From Albimonas sp041685625 (GTDB taxonomy: Bacteria > Pseudomonadota > Alphaproteobacteria > Rhodobacterales > Rhodobacteraceae), in the NCBI GenBank assembly GCA_041685625.1, contig JAWLFJ010000001.1, positions 1 to 64,000 of the forward strand: 64,000 nucleotides of DNA. Reading direction: 5' to 3'. Positions 21,731-30,986 of the stretch are shown here, in pieces (the first letter of the stretch is position 1; each line of letters starts with the position of its first letter). The translations under genes were made by a program, and so were the position numbers. A model generated the notes under the pieces. That model was not told the DNA's origin, ran no database searches, and saw nothing but the letters and a program-made list of their open reading frames with translations.

Positions 21731-22324
21731 ATGCGACGCCTGCGCCGCGCCCTTCTCCGCCTGCCGATCCTCCTCGCCCTCGCCGTCGCCGCCCTCGCCG
21801 CGCCGCGACCCGCCGAGGCCTCCGAGGCGGAGGCCTGGGCCGCCCTCGAGCGCCCCGGCGCCGTCGCGCTGATGCGCCACGCCCTCGCCCCCGGCACGGG
21901 CGACCCCGCCGACTTCGCCCTCGGCGACTGCGCCACCCAGCGCAACCTCTCCGAGCGCGGCCGCGAACAGGCCCGCCGCGTCGGCGAGGGGCTGCGCGCC
22001 CGCGGCGTCGGCTTCGACCGCGTGCTCACCTCCGAATGGTGCCGCTGTCGGGAGACGGCGGACCTGCTCGGCCTCGGGCGGCCGGAGCCGCTCTCCGCCC
22101 TCAACTCCTTCTTCGGCCGCTACGCCGAGCGCGACACGCGCACCGAGGCCGCCCGCGCCTTCCTCGCCGCCCAGCCGCCGGAGTCGCGGCTCCTCCTCGT
22201 CACGCACCAGGTCAACATCTCCGCCCTCGTCGGGACCGGCGCGCGCTCCGGCGAGGTCGTGGTGGCGAGGCGCGGCGCGGACGGGTCGCTGACGCCCGTC
22301 GGCTCGATCCGCATCGACCCCTGA
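21731..22324 (+). CDS. Exported histidine phosphatase family protein
   Basis: A 197-residue protein with a signal peptide ending near 'RPAEASEAE' (residues 27-35). The histidine phosphatase core follows: 'GAVALMRHALAPG' with the catalytic Arg-His, 'LSERGREQARRVGEGL', 'VLTSEWCRCRETADLLGL' and the second catalytic His in 'LLLVTHQVNISAL'. It should be periplasmic and dephosphorylate an unknown phosphoester. The next gene, a secreted 5'-nucleotidase, lies 49 nt downstream on the same strand, so the two may supply phosphate or nucleosides together. Confidence 0.88.
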   Translation: MRRLRRALLRLPILLALAVAALAAPRPAEASEAEAWAALERPGAVALMRHALAPGTGDPADFALGDCATQRNLSERGREQARRVGEGLRARGVGFDRVLTSEWCRCRETADLLGLGRPEPLSALNSFFGRYAERDTRTEAARAFLAAQPPESRLLLVTHQVNISALVGTGARSGEVVVARRGADGSLTPVGSIRIDP

Positions 22325-22373
22325 TCCTCGCCCGCCGTCCGCCATCGTCCCGGCCCGACCCTCGGAGACCCCA

Positions 22374-23972
22374 ATGCGCCGCCTGATCCTCGCTTCCGCC
22401 GCCCTCGCGGCGCTCGCCGGCCCGGCCGCGGCCGAGTTCGCCCTCACCCTCCTGCACGTCAACGACCTGCACAGCCGCCTCCAGCCGATCTCGGACTCCG
22501 ATGGCGCCTGCCCGCCCGAGGCCGACGCGGCCGGCGCGTGCTTCGGCGGGGTCGCCCGCCTCGCGACCCTCGTCGCGACCCGCCGCGCCGCGGCGGAGGC
22601 CGAGGGCCGCGCCGTCCTCCTCCTCGACGCCGGCGACCAGTTCCAGGGCTCGCCGCTCTACACGACCTACAAGGGCGCCGCCGAGGCCGAGTTCATGGAG
22701 GCGATCGGCTTCGACGCCATGGCCGTCGGCAACCACGAGTTCGACGACGGGCCGGAGGGCCTCGCCGGCTTCCTCGACGCCGTGAGCTTCCCGGTGATCT
22801 CCGGCAACATCGACGTCTCCGCCTCCGCCCCGCTCGCCGGCAGGGTCGCGCCCCACGCGGTTCTCGAGGCGGGCGGAGAGCGCATCGGGATCGTCTCCGC
22901 CCTCGCCGTCGACACGGTGGAGACCTCCTCGCCCGGCCCCGACGTCGTTTTCTCCGACGAGATCGAGAGCCTGACCGCCGCCGTCGCCGCGCTGGAGGCG
23001 GAGGGCGTGAACAAGATCGTGGCGCTCACCCATGTCGGCCTCGCGAAGGACATCCGCATCGCAGGGGCCGTGCCGGGCCTCGACGTGATCGTCGGCGGGC
23101 ATTCGCACACCTGGCTCAGCGCCTCCGACCCCGACGCGGCCGGCGCCTATCCCACGGTGATCGACGGGCCGGACGGCACGCCCGTGCCCATCGTGCAGGC
23201 CTACGCCTACGGCAGGTTCCTCGGGGAGCTTCACGTCGTCTTCGACGAGGCCGGCGAGGTCGTCTCCTTCGGGGGCGACACCCTGCCGATCGACGCCTCC
23301 GTCGCGCCGGACCCGGAGATCGCCGCGCGCGTGGACGAGCTCGCCGCGCCCATCGAGGCGCTGGAGAACGCCGTCGTCGCGGAAAGCGTCGCGCCCATCG
23401 ACGGCGACCGCGCCGACTGCCGCACCGGCGAATGCGAGATGGGCAACCTCGTCGCCGACGCCATGCTGGCGCGCAGCCGCGACCGGGGCGTCCGCATCGC
23501 CATCCAGAACGGCGGCGGCCTGCGCGCCTCCATCGACGCCGGGCCTGTGACGATGGGCGAGGTGCTGACGGTGCTGCCGTTCCGGAACGCCCTCGCCACC
23601 TTCCGCCTCTCCGGCGCCGGCGTGCTCGCGGCGCTGGAGAACGGCCTGAGCCGGGTCGAGGATCGGGCCGGCCGCTTCCCGCAGGTCGCGGGCCTGCGCT
23701 TCGTCTGGGATCCGCGGGCCGAGCCCGGCGCCCGCGTCGTCTCGGCCGAGGTCGCGACGGAGGACGGCTGGGAGCCCCTGGACCCGGAGGCGGTCTACGG
23801 CGTCGCGACCAACGACTACATGCGCGGCGGCGGCGACGGCTACGCCGTCTTCGCCGAGCGCGGGACCGACGCCGACGACGACGGGCCGGCCCTCGAGCAG
23901 GTGGTCGCCGACCATCTGGCGGAGATGGGCCCCTACGAGCCCTACACCGACGGGCGCATCTCCACGCGTTGA
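22374..23972 (+). CDS. Periplasmic 5'-nucleotidase / UDP-sugar hydrolase family
   Basis: A 532-residue exported metallophosphoesterase. After a signal peptide (cleaved near 'AAAEFA', residue 20) come the metal-binding motifs 'LLHVNDLHSRLQPI', 'LLDAGDQFQGSPLY', 'AVGNHEFDDGPEGL' and 'VIVGGHSHTWL'. The C-terminal substrate domain has 'NGGGLRASIDAGPVTMGEVL' and 'YGVATNDYMRGGGDGY'. The family removes phosphate from nucleotides or cleaves UDP-sugars in the periplasm. It follows the histidine phosphatase gene on the same strand and could be in one operon with it. The region of residues 25-60 contains two Cys that may form a disulfide. Confidence 0.93.
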   Translation: MRRLILASAALAALAGPAAAEFALTLLHVNDLHSRLQPISDSDGACPPEADAAGACFGGVARLATLVATRRAAAEAEGRAVLLLDAGDQFQGSPLYTTYKGAAEAEFMEAIGFDAMAVGNHEFDDGPEGLAGFLDAVSFPVISGNIDVSASAPLAGRVAPHAVLEAGGERIGIVSALAVDTVETSSPGPDVVFSDEIESLTAAVAALEAEGVNKIVALTHVGLAKDIRIAGAVPGLDVIVGGHSHTWLSASDPDAAGAYPTVIDGPDGTPVPIVQAYAYGRFLGELHVVFDEAGEVVSFGGDTLPIDASVAPDPEIAARVDELAAPIEALENAVVAESVAPIDGDRADCRTGECEMGNLVADAMLARSRDRGVRIAIQNGGGLRASIDAGPVTMGEVLTVLPFRNALATFRLSGAGVLAALENGLSRVEDRAGRFPQVAGLRFVWDPRAEPGARVVSAEVATEDGWEPLDPEAVYGVATNDYMRGGGDGYAVFAERGTDADDDGPALEQVVADHLAEMGPYEPYTDGRISTR

Positions 23973-24046
23973 CCCGCCGCCCCGCCCGCGCCCCGCCGCG
24001 GGCTGGGGGCTTCCCCCGGCGGCCGCGAGCGTCCATCCTCCGCGCC

Positions 24047-24739
24047 ATGTGCGGACGCTTCGCCCTCACCACGCCCCACGGCGCGATCGCCGAGCTGTTC
24101 GGCGCCGAGACGACCGACGCGCTGAGCGAGCGCCTCGGCAATGCCGGACCGCGCTACAACGTCTGCCCCACCACGCAGATCGCCGCGATCCGCCTCGGCG
24201 AGGACGGCGGGCGGGAGCTGACGGCGCTGCGCTGGGGCTTCATTCCGCGCTGGTACAAGTCCCCCACCGACGGCCCGCTGCTGATCAACGCCCGCTCCGA
24301 GACGATCGCGGAAAAGCCGGCCTTCCGCGCCGCCTGCCGTGCCCGGCGCTGCCTGATCCCGGCGGACGGCTTCTACGAATGGCTGAGGGAGGGGGAGCGG
24401 AAGCGCCCCTTCTTCGTGCCCCCGGCCGAGCCGCGCGAGCCGCCCGTGGTCTGCTTCGCCGCGATCTGGGAGACCTGGCGCGGGCCGGAGGGGGAGGCGA
24501 TGGAAGCCTGCGCCATCGTCACGACCGACGCGGGGCCGGACATCCGCCACATTCACGACCGGGAGCCGGTGACGATCCGCGAGGGCGACGAGGGCCTCTG
24601 GCTCGGCGAGAAGGGCAAGGGCGCGGCGACGCTGATGCATGCCGCGCCCGAGGGCTTCTGGGCGCCGCGGGAGGTCTCGCCGAAGGTGAACTCCAACCGC
24701 GCCGAAGGCCCGGAGCTGATCGAGCCGCTGGAGGCGTGA
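24047..24739 (+). CDS. SRAP (HMCES/YedK) abasic-site response protein
   Basis: A 230-residue SOS response-associated peptidase-like protein that crosslinks to abasic sites in single-stranded DNA. The reactive Cys is residue 2 in 'MCGRFALTTP'. Other conserved elements are 'YNVCPTTQIAAIR', 'LRWGFIPRWYKSP', 'NARSETIAEKPAFR', 'RCLIPADGFYEW' and the catalytic His in 'HIHDREPVTI'. The ATG at 24047 is fixed by the need for Cys2. It converges with the M16 partner gene. No SOS box was recognised in the short upstream gap. Confidence 0.95.
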   Translation: MCGRFALTTPHGAIAELFGAETTDALSERLGNAGPRYNVCPTTQIAAIRLGEDGGRELTALRWGFIPRWYKSPTDGPLLINARSETIAEKPAFRAACRARRCLIPADGFYEWLREGERKRPFFVPPAEPREPPVVCFAAIWETWRGPEGEAMEACAIVTTDAGPDIRHIHDREPVTIREGDEGLWLGEKGKGAATLMHAAPEGFWAPREVSPKVNSNRAEGPELIEPLEA

Positions 24740-24803
24740 GCGGCGGGCGTCTGCCTCGGGCCGACGATCGCCGCCGGATCGCGCGCCGGTCGGGGCCGCG
24801 GCG

Positions 24804-26138
24804 TCAGTCCGCCGCGTCGGCCGTCTCCTCGAGCCCTTCGGGCCGACCGACGACGACGACCTGCAGCCGCTCCGGCGCCAGAAGGCGCGCGGCCACCCGG
24901 TTCACGTCCTCGAGCGTCACGGCCTCCACGAGGGCGTTGCGGGTCTCGAGGTAGTCGGGCGGCAGCCCTTCCGACATGAAGCCGGCCAGCGCCGACGCGA
25001 TCTTGGCGTTGGAATCGAAGGCGAGCGGCCAGGCCCCGGTCAGGTAGCGCTTGGCGTCCTCCAGCTCCTCCTCCGTCACGCCCGTCTCGCGCATCCGCGC
25101 CCACTCGTCCCGGATCACGGCGATCGCCTCAGCGACACGGGCGTTGTCGGAGGCGACCTGCGCGCCCAGCACCGCCGCCCGGTCCCAGCGCCCGAGGAAG
25201 CTGGAGACCGAGTAGGTCAGCCCGCGCTCGACCCGCACCTCTTGGGTGAGGCGCGAGGAGAAGCCGCCGCCGCCGAGGACGTGCTCCATCACCACCGCCG
25301 CGAAGAAGTCCGGATCGTCGCGCCCGATCCCCTCCTGCACCAGCCGCGCGACCGCCTGCGGCGCGTCCAGCTCCACGACCTCGAGCTCCCGCGCCTCGGC
25401 GAACTCTGCCGGACCGAGGGGGTCGCGCTCGGTCTCCGGCAGATCGGCCAGCAGCCGGTCGACCAGCGCCGCCGCTTCGTCGGGCGTGACGTCGCCCACG
25501 ATCCCGACCGCGAGGTCGCCTCGGTCCAGCGCCCGCTCCCGCGCCGCGACCAGCGCCGCGCGGTCGATCCGCGCCACCGTCGCCGCCTCGCCGGAGAGCC
25601 GCCGGCCGTAGGGGTCGTCCGGGAACAGCGCCGCGCGCCAGGCGCGGGAGGCGAGCTCCCCCGGATCGGTCTCGGCCGAGCGGATCGAGGAGAGCTGGCG
25701 CGCCCGCGCCCGCTCGACCGCGTCGGCGTCGAAGCGCGGATCGGTCAGGGCGAGGCGCAGCAGCTCCACGCTCTCGTCGAGGGTCCCGGTCAGCATCCGC
25801 GCCGAGACCGAGACGGCGTCGCGCCCGGCCGAGGCGCCGAAGCGAAGCGCCAGACCGTCGGCCGCCGCCTCGAAAGCCGCGGCGTCGAGATCGCCGGCGC
25901 CCTCGTCGAGGAGCCCGGCCATCATCCGCGTGACGCCGGCGAGCTCGGCCGGCTCGCGCGCAGCCCCGCCGCCGAAGCGCAGCTCCAGCGCCACCATCGG
26001 GATCTCCGACGCCTCGACCAGCCAGACCTCGATGCCGCCCGGCGTCTCGATCGCCTGAACATCGGCCGCCGCCTCGGCCGGCGGCGGCAGGACGAGGGCC
26101 AGGGCGAGGGCGGCGGCGGCCGCGACGCGCCGGCTCAT
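24804..26138 (-). CDS. M16 peptidase-family protein, non-catalytic partner
   Basis: A 444-residue exported protein with a signal peptide ending near 'PPPAEAAADV'. It has the M16 (insulinase) fold but no HxxEH zinc motif: the position reads 'MMAGLLDEGAGDLDAAAFEA'. The C-terminal 'VRVERGLTYSVSSFLGRWDR' with the Arg/Tyr pair is kept, as in the inactive subunits that form heterodimers with an active M16 partner. The upstream gene encodes that partner and overlaps by 4 nt. They probably act together in the periplasm to clear peptides. Confidence 0.9.
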   Translation of the reverse strand: MSRRVAAAAALALALVLPPPAEAAADVQAIETPGGIEVWLVEASEIPMVALELRFGGGAAREPAELAGVTRMMAGLLDEGAGDLDAAAFEAAADGLALRFGASAGRDAVSVSARMLTGTLDESVELLRLALTDPRFDADAVERARARQLSSIRSAETDPGELASRAWRAALFPDDPYGRRLSGEAATVARIDRAALVAARERALDRGDLAVGIVGDVTPDEAAALVDRLLADLPETERDPLGPAEFAEARELEVVELDAPQAVARLVQEGIGRDDPDFFAAVVMEHVLGGGGFSSRLTQEVRVERGLTYSVSSFLGRWDRAAVLGAQVASDNARVAEAIAVIRDEWARMRETGVTEEELEDAKRYLTGAWPLAFDSNAKIASALAGFMSEGLPPDYLETRNALVEAVTLEDVNRVAARLLAPERLQVVVVGRPEGLEETADAAD

Positions 26139-27469
26139 CCCTCCACCCCCTCGGGCGAGCGCAGGCGTCCCGTCACCGACGTCTCCGGCCGCAGCACCGC
26201 CCGCGCGGCCTCCATCACGTCCTCGGCCGTGACCGCCTCGAGCGTCTCGGGCCAGGCCTCGATCTCCTCGACCGTCATCCCGATGGCGAGGCCGAGCCCG
26301 TAGCGCCGGGCGAGGGTCGCCTGACTGTCCTGCGAATAGATCCAGGAGGCGCGCCAGCGCGTCTTGACCCGCTCCATCTCCTCCGCCGACGGCCCGTCCG
26401 AGGCGAGGAACGTTTCGAGAACTTCGTCCATCGCCGCCTCGATCTCGTCGAGCGAGACCCCCGGCTGCGGCGCGGCATAGACCGCGAACTCGCCGTAATC
26501 CCGCGTCGAGCCGGAGAACCAGGCGCCGGTCGCCACGGCGAGTTCCCGCTCGACCGTCAGCGCCTGCTGCAGGCGCGCGTTGAGCCCGTCGCCCAGCACC
26601 GCGGCCAGCATCTCCAGCGCCGCCGCCCGCTCCGGCTCGGTCCGCCGGGTCGGAGCGAGAAACTCCCGGATCACATAGGGTTGGCGCACCCGCGCGTCCT
26701 CGTAGACGACGCGGCGCGGGGCGGCGTGGGGCGGCTCCGCGACCCGCTCGCGCGGCACGGCGCCGATCGGCGGGATGTCGCCGTAATGTTCGCGCGCCAG
26801 CCGTTCGACGGTCTCGGGATCGACGTCCCCGGCCACCACCAGAACCGCGTTGTCCGGCCCGTAATGGCGCGCATGGAAGGCCAGTGCGTCGGCGAGCCGA
26901 AGCTGCGCGATCTCGTGGCGCCAGCCGATCAGGGGCCGGCCGTAGGGATGGTTGAGATACATCGCCGCCGTGCGCTGTTCGCCGAACCGGCCGGAGGGAT
27001 CGTTCTCGACCCGCTGGGACCGCTCCTCGAGGATGACGTCGCGCTCCGTCAGCGCCTCGGCCTCGCCGACCTCGAGGTCGCGCATCCGGCTCGCCTCCAG
27101 CCCCATCACGAAGCCGAGACGGTCGGAGGCGATGCGCTGGAAATAGGCCGTCACGTCGGGCGAGGTGAAGGCGTTGTCCTGCCCCCCGTTGGCCGCCACG
27201 AGCGCCGAAAAGCCGCCCTCGGCGGCGGTGTCGGCGTCCTTGAACATCAGATGTTCCAGCCAGTGCGCGAGGCCCGAGCGGCCGACCGGCTCGTCGGCGC
27301 CGCCGACGCGGTAGAACACCATGTGCGTCGCGACGGGGGCGCGGCGGTCCTCGATGACGACGCCTTCGAGCCCGTTGTCGAGCGTGAAGGTCGTCACCGG
27401 CCAATCGGCCGCGGCGGGACCGGCCGCGAGGGCGATCATCGTCGCGGCGAGGGCGAGCAGACGTCTCAT
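26135..27469 (-). CDS. Zinc metallopeptidase of family M16, catalytic subunit
   Basis: A 444-residue exported protein. After a signal peptide ('LLALAATMIALAAGPAAADW') the inverted zinc motif HxxEH is present in 'GLAHWLEHLMFKDADT', with a downstream Glu in 'ALTERDVILEERSQR'. Like processing peptidases it should digest oligopeptides within a closed chamber formed with its inactive partner, encoded just downstream with an ATGA overlap. The ATG at 27469 is chosen because it opens the signal peptide; an earlier one at 27562 adds 31 residues without sense. It follows bamF-like and lspA genes, so the operon concerns the envelope. Confidence 0.93.
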   Translation of the reverse strand: MRRLLALAATMIALAAGPAAADWPVTTFTLDNGLEGVVIEDRRAPVATHMVFYRVGGADEPVGRSGLAHWLEHLMFKDADTAAEGGFSALVAANGGQDNAFTSPDVTAYFQRIASDRLGFVMGLEASRMRDLEVGEAEALTERDVILEERSQRVENDPSGRFGEQRTAAMYLNHPYGRPLIGWRHEIAQLRLADALAFHARHYGPDNAVLVVAGDVDPETVERLAREHYGDIPPIGAVPRERVAEPPHAAPRRVVYEDARVRQPYVIREFLAPTRRTEPERAAALEMLAAVLGDGLNARLQQALTVERELAVATGAWFSGSTRDYGEFAVYAAPQPGVSLDEIEAAMDEVLETFLASDGPSAEEMERVKTRWRASWIYSQDSQATLARRYGLGLAIGMTVEEIEAWPETLEAVTAEDVMEAARAVLRPETSVTGRLRSPEGVEG

Positions 27470-27581
27470 GGGGCGGGGCTCCGAGCTGGGCGTCGCGGGT
27501 CCGACAGTGTCCCGGCGGGACGTAATCCGCCCGGAGGCGGCCGCAACCGCACGCTCGCGCAAGGGTGAAGCGGCCGACGCG

Positions 27582-28139
27582 TCAGAGGTCGAACTCGATC
27601 TCGTCCGTCGGCGCCGGCGGGCCGGTGGGCGGCGCGACGGGCGTGGCGAGCCCCTCGTCGCGGAGACGTTCGGCCTCCTCCCGCGGCTCGAGGATCTCGC
27701 GTTCGGAACCGTCGGGCACCCGGAAGCCGAACAGCGAGTCGAGGGCGTATTCGTCGCTGCGCGGGGGCGCCTCTGCCGCGAGGGTCGAGCGGATCGCCGG
27801 GTCGGCCTGACCGGCGCCGGCGGCCTCGAGCAACGCGAGCTCGCCCGGGCTCGGCGCGCCCTCCGGGATCGGGGCGCCGACCCCGCCGAGGGCGGCGCGC
27901 GCCTCCTGCACCGGGCGCGGATCGAGGGGGCTCCGCGCGCCGGGTTCGGGCGGGGGCAGGGCGGAGAGGTTCGAGGGCAGGCGCAGCGGCGCGCGCGGCG
28001 CCACGTTGAACGGGTTGGGCGATTCGTAGGTCAGCCCAAGGGTGTCGCCGACGCCGCCGCCGCCGCAGCCTACCAGCGCCAGCGTCAGCGCCCCCGCGAG
28101 GACGCTGCGGCCGAGGGCGCTGGGGGCATGGCGGGTCAT
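27582..28139 (-). CDS. DUF3035 lipoprotein, BamF-like
   Basis: A 185-residue lipoprotein with lipobox Leu-Val-Gly-Cys in 'TLALVGCGGGGVG' (Cys about 25). The rest, with 'ESPNPFNVAPRAPLRLPSNL' and a C-terminal Pro-rich tail, fits DUF3035, the family of the alphaproteobacterial BAM component BamF described in Caulobacter. It is probably anchored in the outer membrane and helps beta-barrel assembly. The start ATG shares one base with the lspA stop (TGATG), a fitting arrangement since LspA processes lipoproteins. Confidence 0.82.
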   Translation of the reverse strand: MTRHAPSALGRSVLAGALTLALVGCGGGGVGDTLGLTYESPNPFNVAPRAPLRLPSNLSALPPPEPGARSPLDPRPVQEARAALGGVGAPIPEGAPSPGELALLEAAGAGQADPAIRSTLAAEAPPRSDEYALDSLFGFRVPDGSEREILEPREEAERLRDEGLATPVAPPTGPPAPTDEIEFDL

Positions 28140-28675
28140 CAGGCGTCTCCGTCCGAGGCCCGGGCCGGGCCGTCACCCGCGTTATTGTCGGAACCGTCGA
28201 GCAGGATCAACCCGGCCGCTCCGACGAAGATGAACACGTCCGCGAGGTTGAAGGCGTAGGGATTGGCGATGCCGCAGCAGCTCATGTTCAGGAAGTCCGC
28301 CACCGCGCCGTAGAGCGCACGGTCGAGCGCGTTGCCGAGGGCGCCGCCCACGAGCAGGCCGACGGCGAGGCGCCGGGGCGCCGAGTCCATGCGCAGCGAC
28401 CACACCAGCAGGCCGAGCGATATGACCAGCGCGACGGCGATCCAGACCTCCCGCGCCAATCCGGCGCCGAGGCCGAAATTCGCGCCCTCGTTCCAGGCCA
28501 TGGTCAGTCGCAGCCAGGGCGGCGCGACCTCGATCACCCCGCGGGACGGCAGCGCGAGGCCCTCGATCATCCACCATTTCAAGGCGCGGTCGAGGCCGAA
28601 GGCCGCGAGGGCGACGAGGAGCGTGGCGGGCAGCGCGGCGAGGCCGGGCGCCGCGGAGCGGGAGCGCGGCGTCAT
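28139..28675 (-). CDS. lspA: Lipoprotein signal peptidase (signal peptidase II)
   Basis: Cleaves the signal peptide of prolipoproteins at the inner membrane. The 178-residue protein has four hydrophobic helices and the two catalytic aspartates in 'GNALDRALYGAVADFLNM' and 'PYAFNLADVFIFVGA'. The block 'TMAWNEGANFGLGAG' corresponds to the conserved N-x-G-x-x-F motif. Downstream lies the BamF-like lipoprotein, overlapping by 1 nt, and upstream an exported protein ending 1 nt before this start. The operon continues to the M16 pair. Confidence 0.94.
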   Translation of the reverse strand: MTPRSRSAAPGLAALPATLLVALAAFGLDRALKWWMIEGLALPSRGVIEVAPPWLRLTMAWNEGANFGLGAGLAREVWIAVALVISLGLLVWSLRMDSAPRRLAVGLLVGGALGNALDRALYGAVADFLNMSCCGIANPYAFNLADVFIFVGAAGLILLDGSDNNAGDGPARASDGDA

Positions 28676-28676
28676 C

Positions 28677-29045
28677 TCAGTCCGCCGCGTCGGAGCCGGC
28701 GGGCTCGAAGCCGCCGCGGAACACGCTGGAGGGCGCGACGGGCCGGTCGCTCATGGCGACGCAGGTGGAGTAGTAGCGCATCGACACGGCGGTCTCGTAG
28801 TCCAGCAGGCGGCGGTCCTGCCGGCTCGCCGGTTCGGGTCGGGCGCCGCGATAGCCGGTGGCGTCGATCTCGCCGAGCTTGCGGGCGAGGCCCTCGCACG
28901 TCATCGAGACGACCGGCGTCAGCACGATCGCGGCGCCGGTGGACGTCTCGAAGCGTTCGCCGTCCTCGGCCGCGGCCGGTCCGGCCGCCGCGACCGCCAG
29001 GAGGAGCAGTGCGCTCCCGGCCCGATCCCGTGTCGAAGACGTCAT
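28677..29045 (-). CDS. Small exported protein of unknown function
   Basis: A 122-residue protein with a signal peptide ('GSALLLLAVAAAGPAAAEDG', cleavage near residue 25). The mature domain of about 95 residues has two Cys ('SMTCEGLARKLGEID' and 'YYSTCVAMSD') that may form a disulfide in the periplasm. I do not recognise the family. I chose the ATG at 29045 because it opens the signal peptide and has GGAAAGGG upstream; an ATG at 29096 would place 17 residues before it. The gene ends next to the lspA start, so it is the first gene of the lspA operon. Confidence 0.75.
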   Translation of the reverse strand: MTSSTRDRAGSALLLLAVAAAGPAAAEDGERFETSTGAAIVLTPVVSMTCEGLARKLGEIDATGYRGARPEPASRQDRRLLDYETAVSMRYYSTCVAMSDRPVAPSSVFRGGFEPAGSDAAD

Positions 29046-29216
29046 GGTGCCCTTTCCGTGCGCGCGGACGATAGCCAATGGGGGGCGGGTGTTCAAATTG
29101 CGGCGCCGGTCGGGCTGGGGCGCCGGCCTCGGCTCGGCATTGGCCTTTCGCCCCCTCGCCGCTAGTCTTCAGACGGTGACGATGCAACTCCTCCATTCCG
29201 GTCTCGGGAGAACGCG

Positions 29217-30986
29217 ATGCGGCGGCGAACGGTCGGCGGGCCAAGGCGGAACGGGCGCGCGCTGGCGCGGGCCGGCGGGGCGGCGCTCCTCGCGGCGGGA
29301 CTGATCGCGTCGGCGGCGCCGCCGGTTTCGGCCGCCGGCCCGGGGCTGCCGGGGGCCTATCTGGCCGCGCGCGCGGCGGCCGCCCGTGAGGATCACGCGG
29401 CCGCCGCGCGCTATTTCGCGGAGGCGCTTTCGCGCGACCCCGGCAACCTCGCGCTCCGCGACCGCACGCTGACCTACATGCTGCTGACGGGCGATCTGCG
29501 GGCCGCCGCGCGGGTGGCCGGACCGCTGCTCAGCGCCGATCCGTCGCACCGCCTCGCCGCCCTCGCGCTGATCTCGGAGGATCTGCGCGCCGCCGAGTTC
29601 GACGCCGCGGCGGAACGGCTGCAGGACGATTCGGAGGGAATGAACCGGCTCGTCTCCGGCCTGCTCTCGGCCTGGGCCGAGGTCGGGCGCGCCGATCGGG
29701 AGGCGATGGAGGCGCGCTTCGCGGCGCTCGAGGGCGACGCGATGACGGAGATCTTCGCGACCTATCACCTCGGCCTCGCCCGGGCGGCGATGGGCGACCT
29801 CGAAGGGGCGCGCGAGGCGCTGACCGAGGCGATGCGCGGCGGCGCCTCGACCACCGGGCGTCCGGCGCTGGCGCTCGCGGCGGTGCTGGAGATGCTGGAC
29901 CGGCCGGAGCAGGCGCGGGCCATCTACGAGGGGGCGCTCGGCCAGGAGGGCTTCGGTCGCCGCGCCGAGGAGGCGCTGGCGCGCCTGGAGCGCGGCGAGA
30001 CCGCCGACCTCCTGGTGCGCAGCGCCCGCTCCGGCGCGGCGGAAGCGTTCTTCTCCATCGCGGGGGCGCTGGGCGCCGACCGCAGCGCCACGGTGGCGCT
30101 GCTCTACGCGCGGCTCGCCACCGCGCTACGGCCGGAGCTGCACGAGGCGCATCTGCTGATCGGCGAGATCCTCGCCTCCGAAGGACGGCACGCGGAGGCG
30201 GCGTCGGCCTACGCGACGGTGCCAAGGCGCTCGCCGCTGTTCTTCTCGGCCGAGATCGGGCGCGCCGACGCGCTGATGGAACTCGACCGCGAGGACGAGG
30301 CGATCGTCGCGCTGAAGGCGGTCGCGGAGGCCGAGAGCGACTCGCTGCGCGCCTGGCTCGCGCTCGCCGGGGCGCAGCGCCGGACCGAGCGTTGGGAGGA
30401 GGCGGCCGCGGCCTACGATCGCGCCATCGCCCTGATCGACCCGGTGGAGGAGCGCCACTGGGCCGTGTTCTACGAGCGCGGCATCGCGCATGAGCGCGCC
30501 GGCGACTGGGAACAGGCCGAGGCGGACTTTCTGCGGGCGCTCGAGCTCAGACCCGAGCAGCCGCTGGTGATGAACTATCTCGGCTACTCCTGGGTCGAGC
30601 TTCGCCGCAACCTCGAAGAGGCGCAGGCGATGATCGAAAAGGCGGTCGAGCAGCGCCCCGACGACGGCTACATCACCGACAGCCTCGGCTGGGTGCTTTA
30701 TCGTCTCGACAAGTTCGAGGAGGCGGTGCCGCATCTGGAGCGGGCGGTGGAGCTGCAACCGACCGACCCGATCATCAACGACCATCTCGGCGACGCGCTG
30801 TGGATGGTCGGCCGCAAGCGAGAGGCGCGGTTCCAGTGGCGCAGGGCGCTGTCGTTCGATCCCGACCCCGAGGACGCGGAGCGGATCCGCTCCAAGCTCG
30901 ACCGGGGCCTCGACGCGGTGCTGCGCGAGGAGCGGGACGCCGAGGCCGCCGCCGCGGCCGCGACGACCGAAAGCGACGGAGGGTGA
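29217..30986 (+). CDS. Exported tetratricopeptide repeat protein
   Basis: A 589-residue protein with a signal peptide ending near 'PPVSAAGP' (residue 40) and TPR units through most of its length. Clear repeats are 'AYLAARAAAAREDHAAAARY' at the start of the mature part, 'ERWEEAAAAYDRAIAL', 'AGDWEQAEADFLRALELRP', 'DKFEEAVPHLERAVELQP' and 'KREARFQWRRALSFDP'. Rhodobacterales carry such a TPR protein directly before ispE. It is probably periplasmic or outer-membrane associated and acts as a scaffold; the partner is unknown. Its TGA overlaps the GTG of ispE. The promoter must lie in the 171-nt divergent gap with the small exported protein. Confidence 0.9.
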   Translation: MRRRTVGGPRRNGRALARAGGAALLAAGLIASAAPPVSAAGPGLPGAYLAARAAAAREDHAAAARYFAEALSRDPGNLALRDRTLTYMLLTGDLRAAARVAGPLLSADPSHRLAALALISEDLRAAEFDAAAERLQDDSEGMNRLVSGLLSAWAEVGRADREAMEARFAALEGDAMTEIFATYHLGLARAAMGDLEGAREALTEAMRGGASTTGRPALALAAVLEMLDRPEQARAIYEGALGQEGFGRRAEEALARLERGETADLLVRSARSGAAEAFFSIAGALGADRSATVALLYARLATALRPELHEAHLLIGEILASEGRHAEAASAYATVPRRSPLFFSAEIGRADALMELDREDEAIVALKAVAEAESDSLRAWLALAGAQRRTERWEEAAAAYDRAIALIDPVEERHWAVFYERGIAHERAGDWEQAEADFLRALELRPEQPLVMNYLGYSWVELRRNLEEAQAMIEKAVEQRPDDGYITDSLGWVLYRLDKFEEAVPHLERAVELQPTDPIINDHLGDALWMVGRKREARFQWRRALSFDPDPEDAERIRSKLDRGLDAVLREERDAEAAAAAATTESDGG

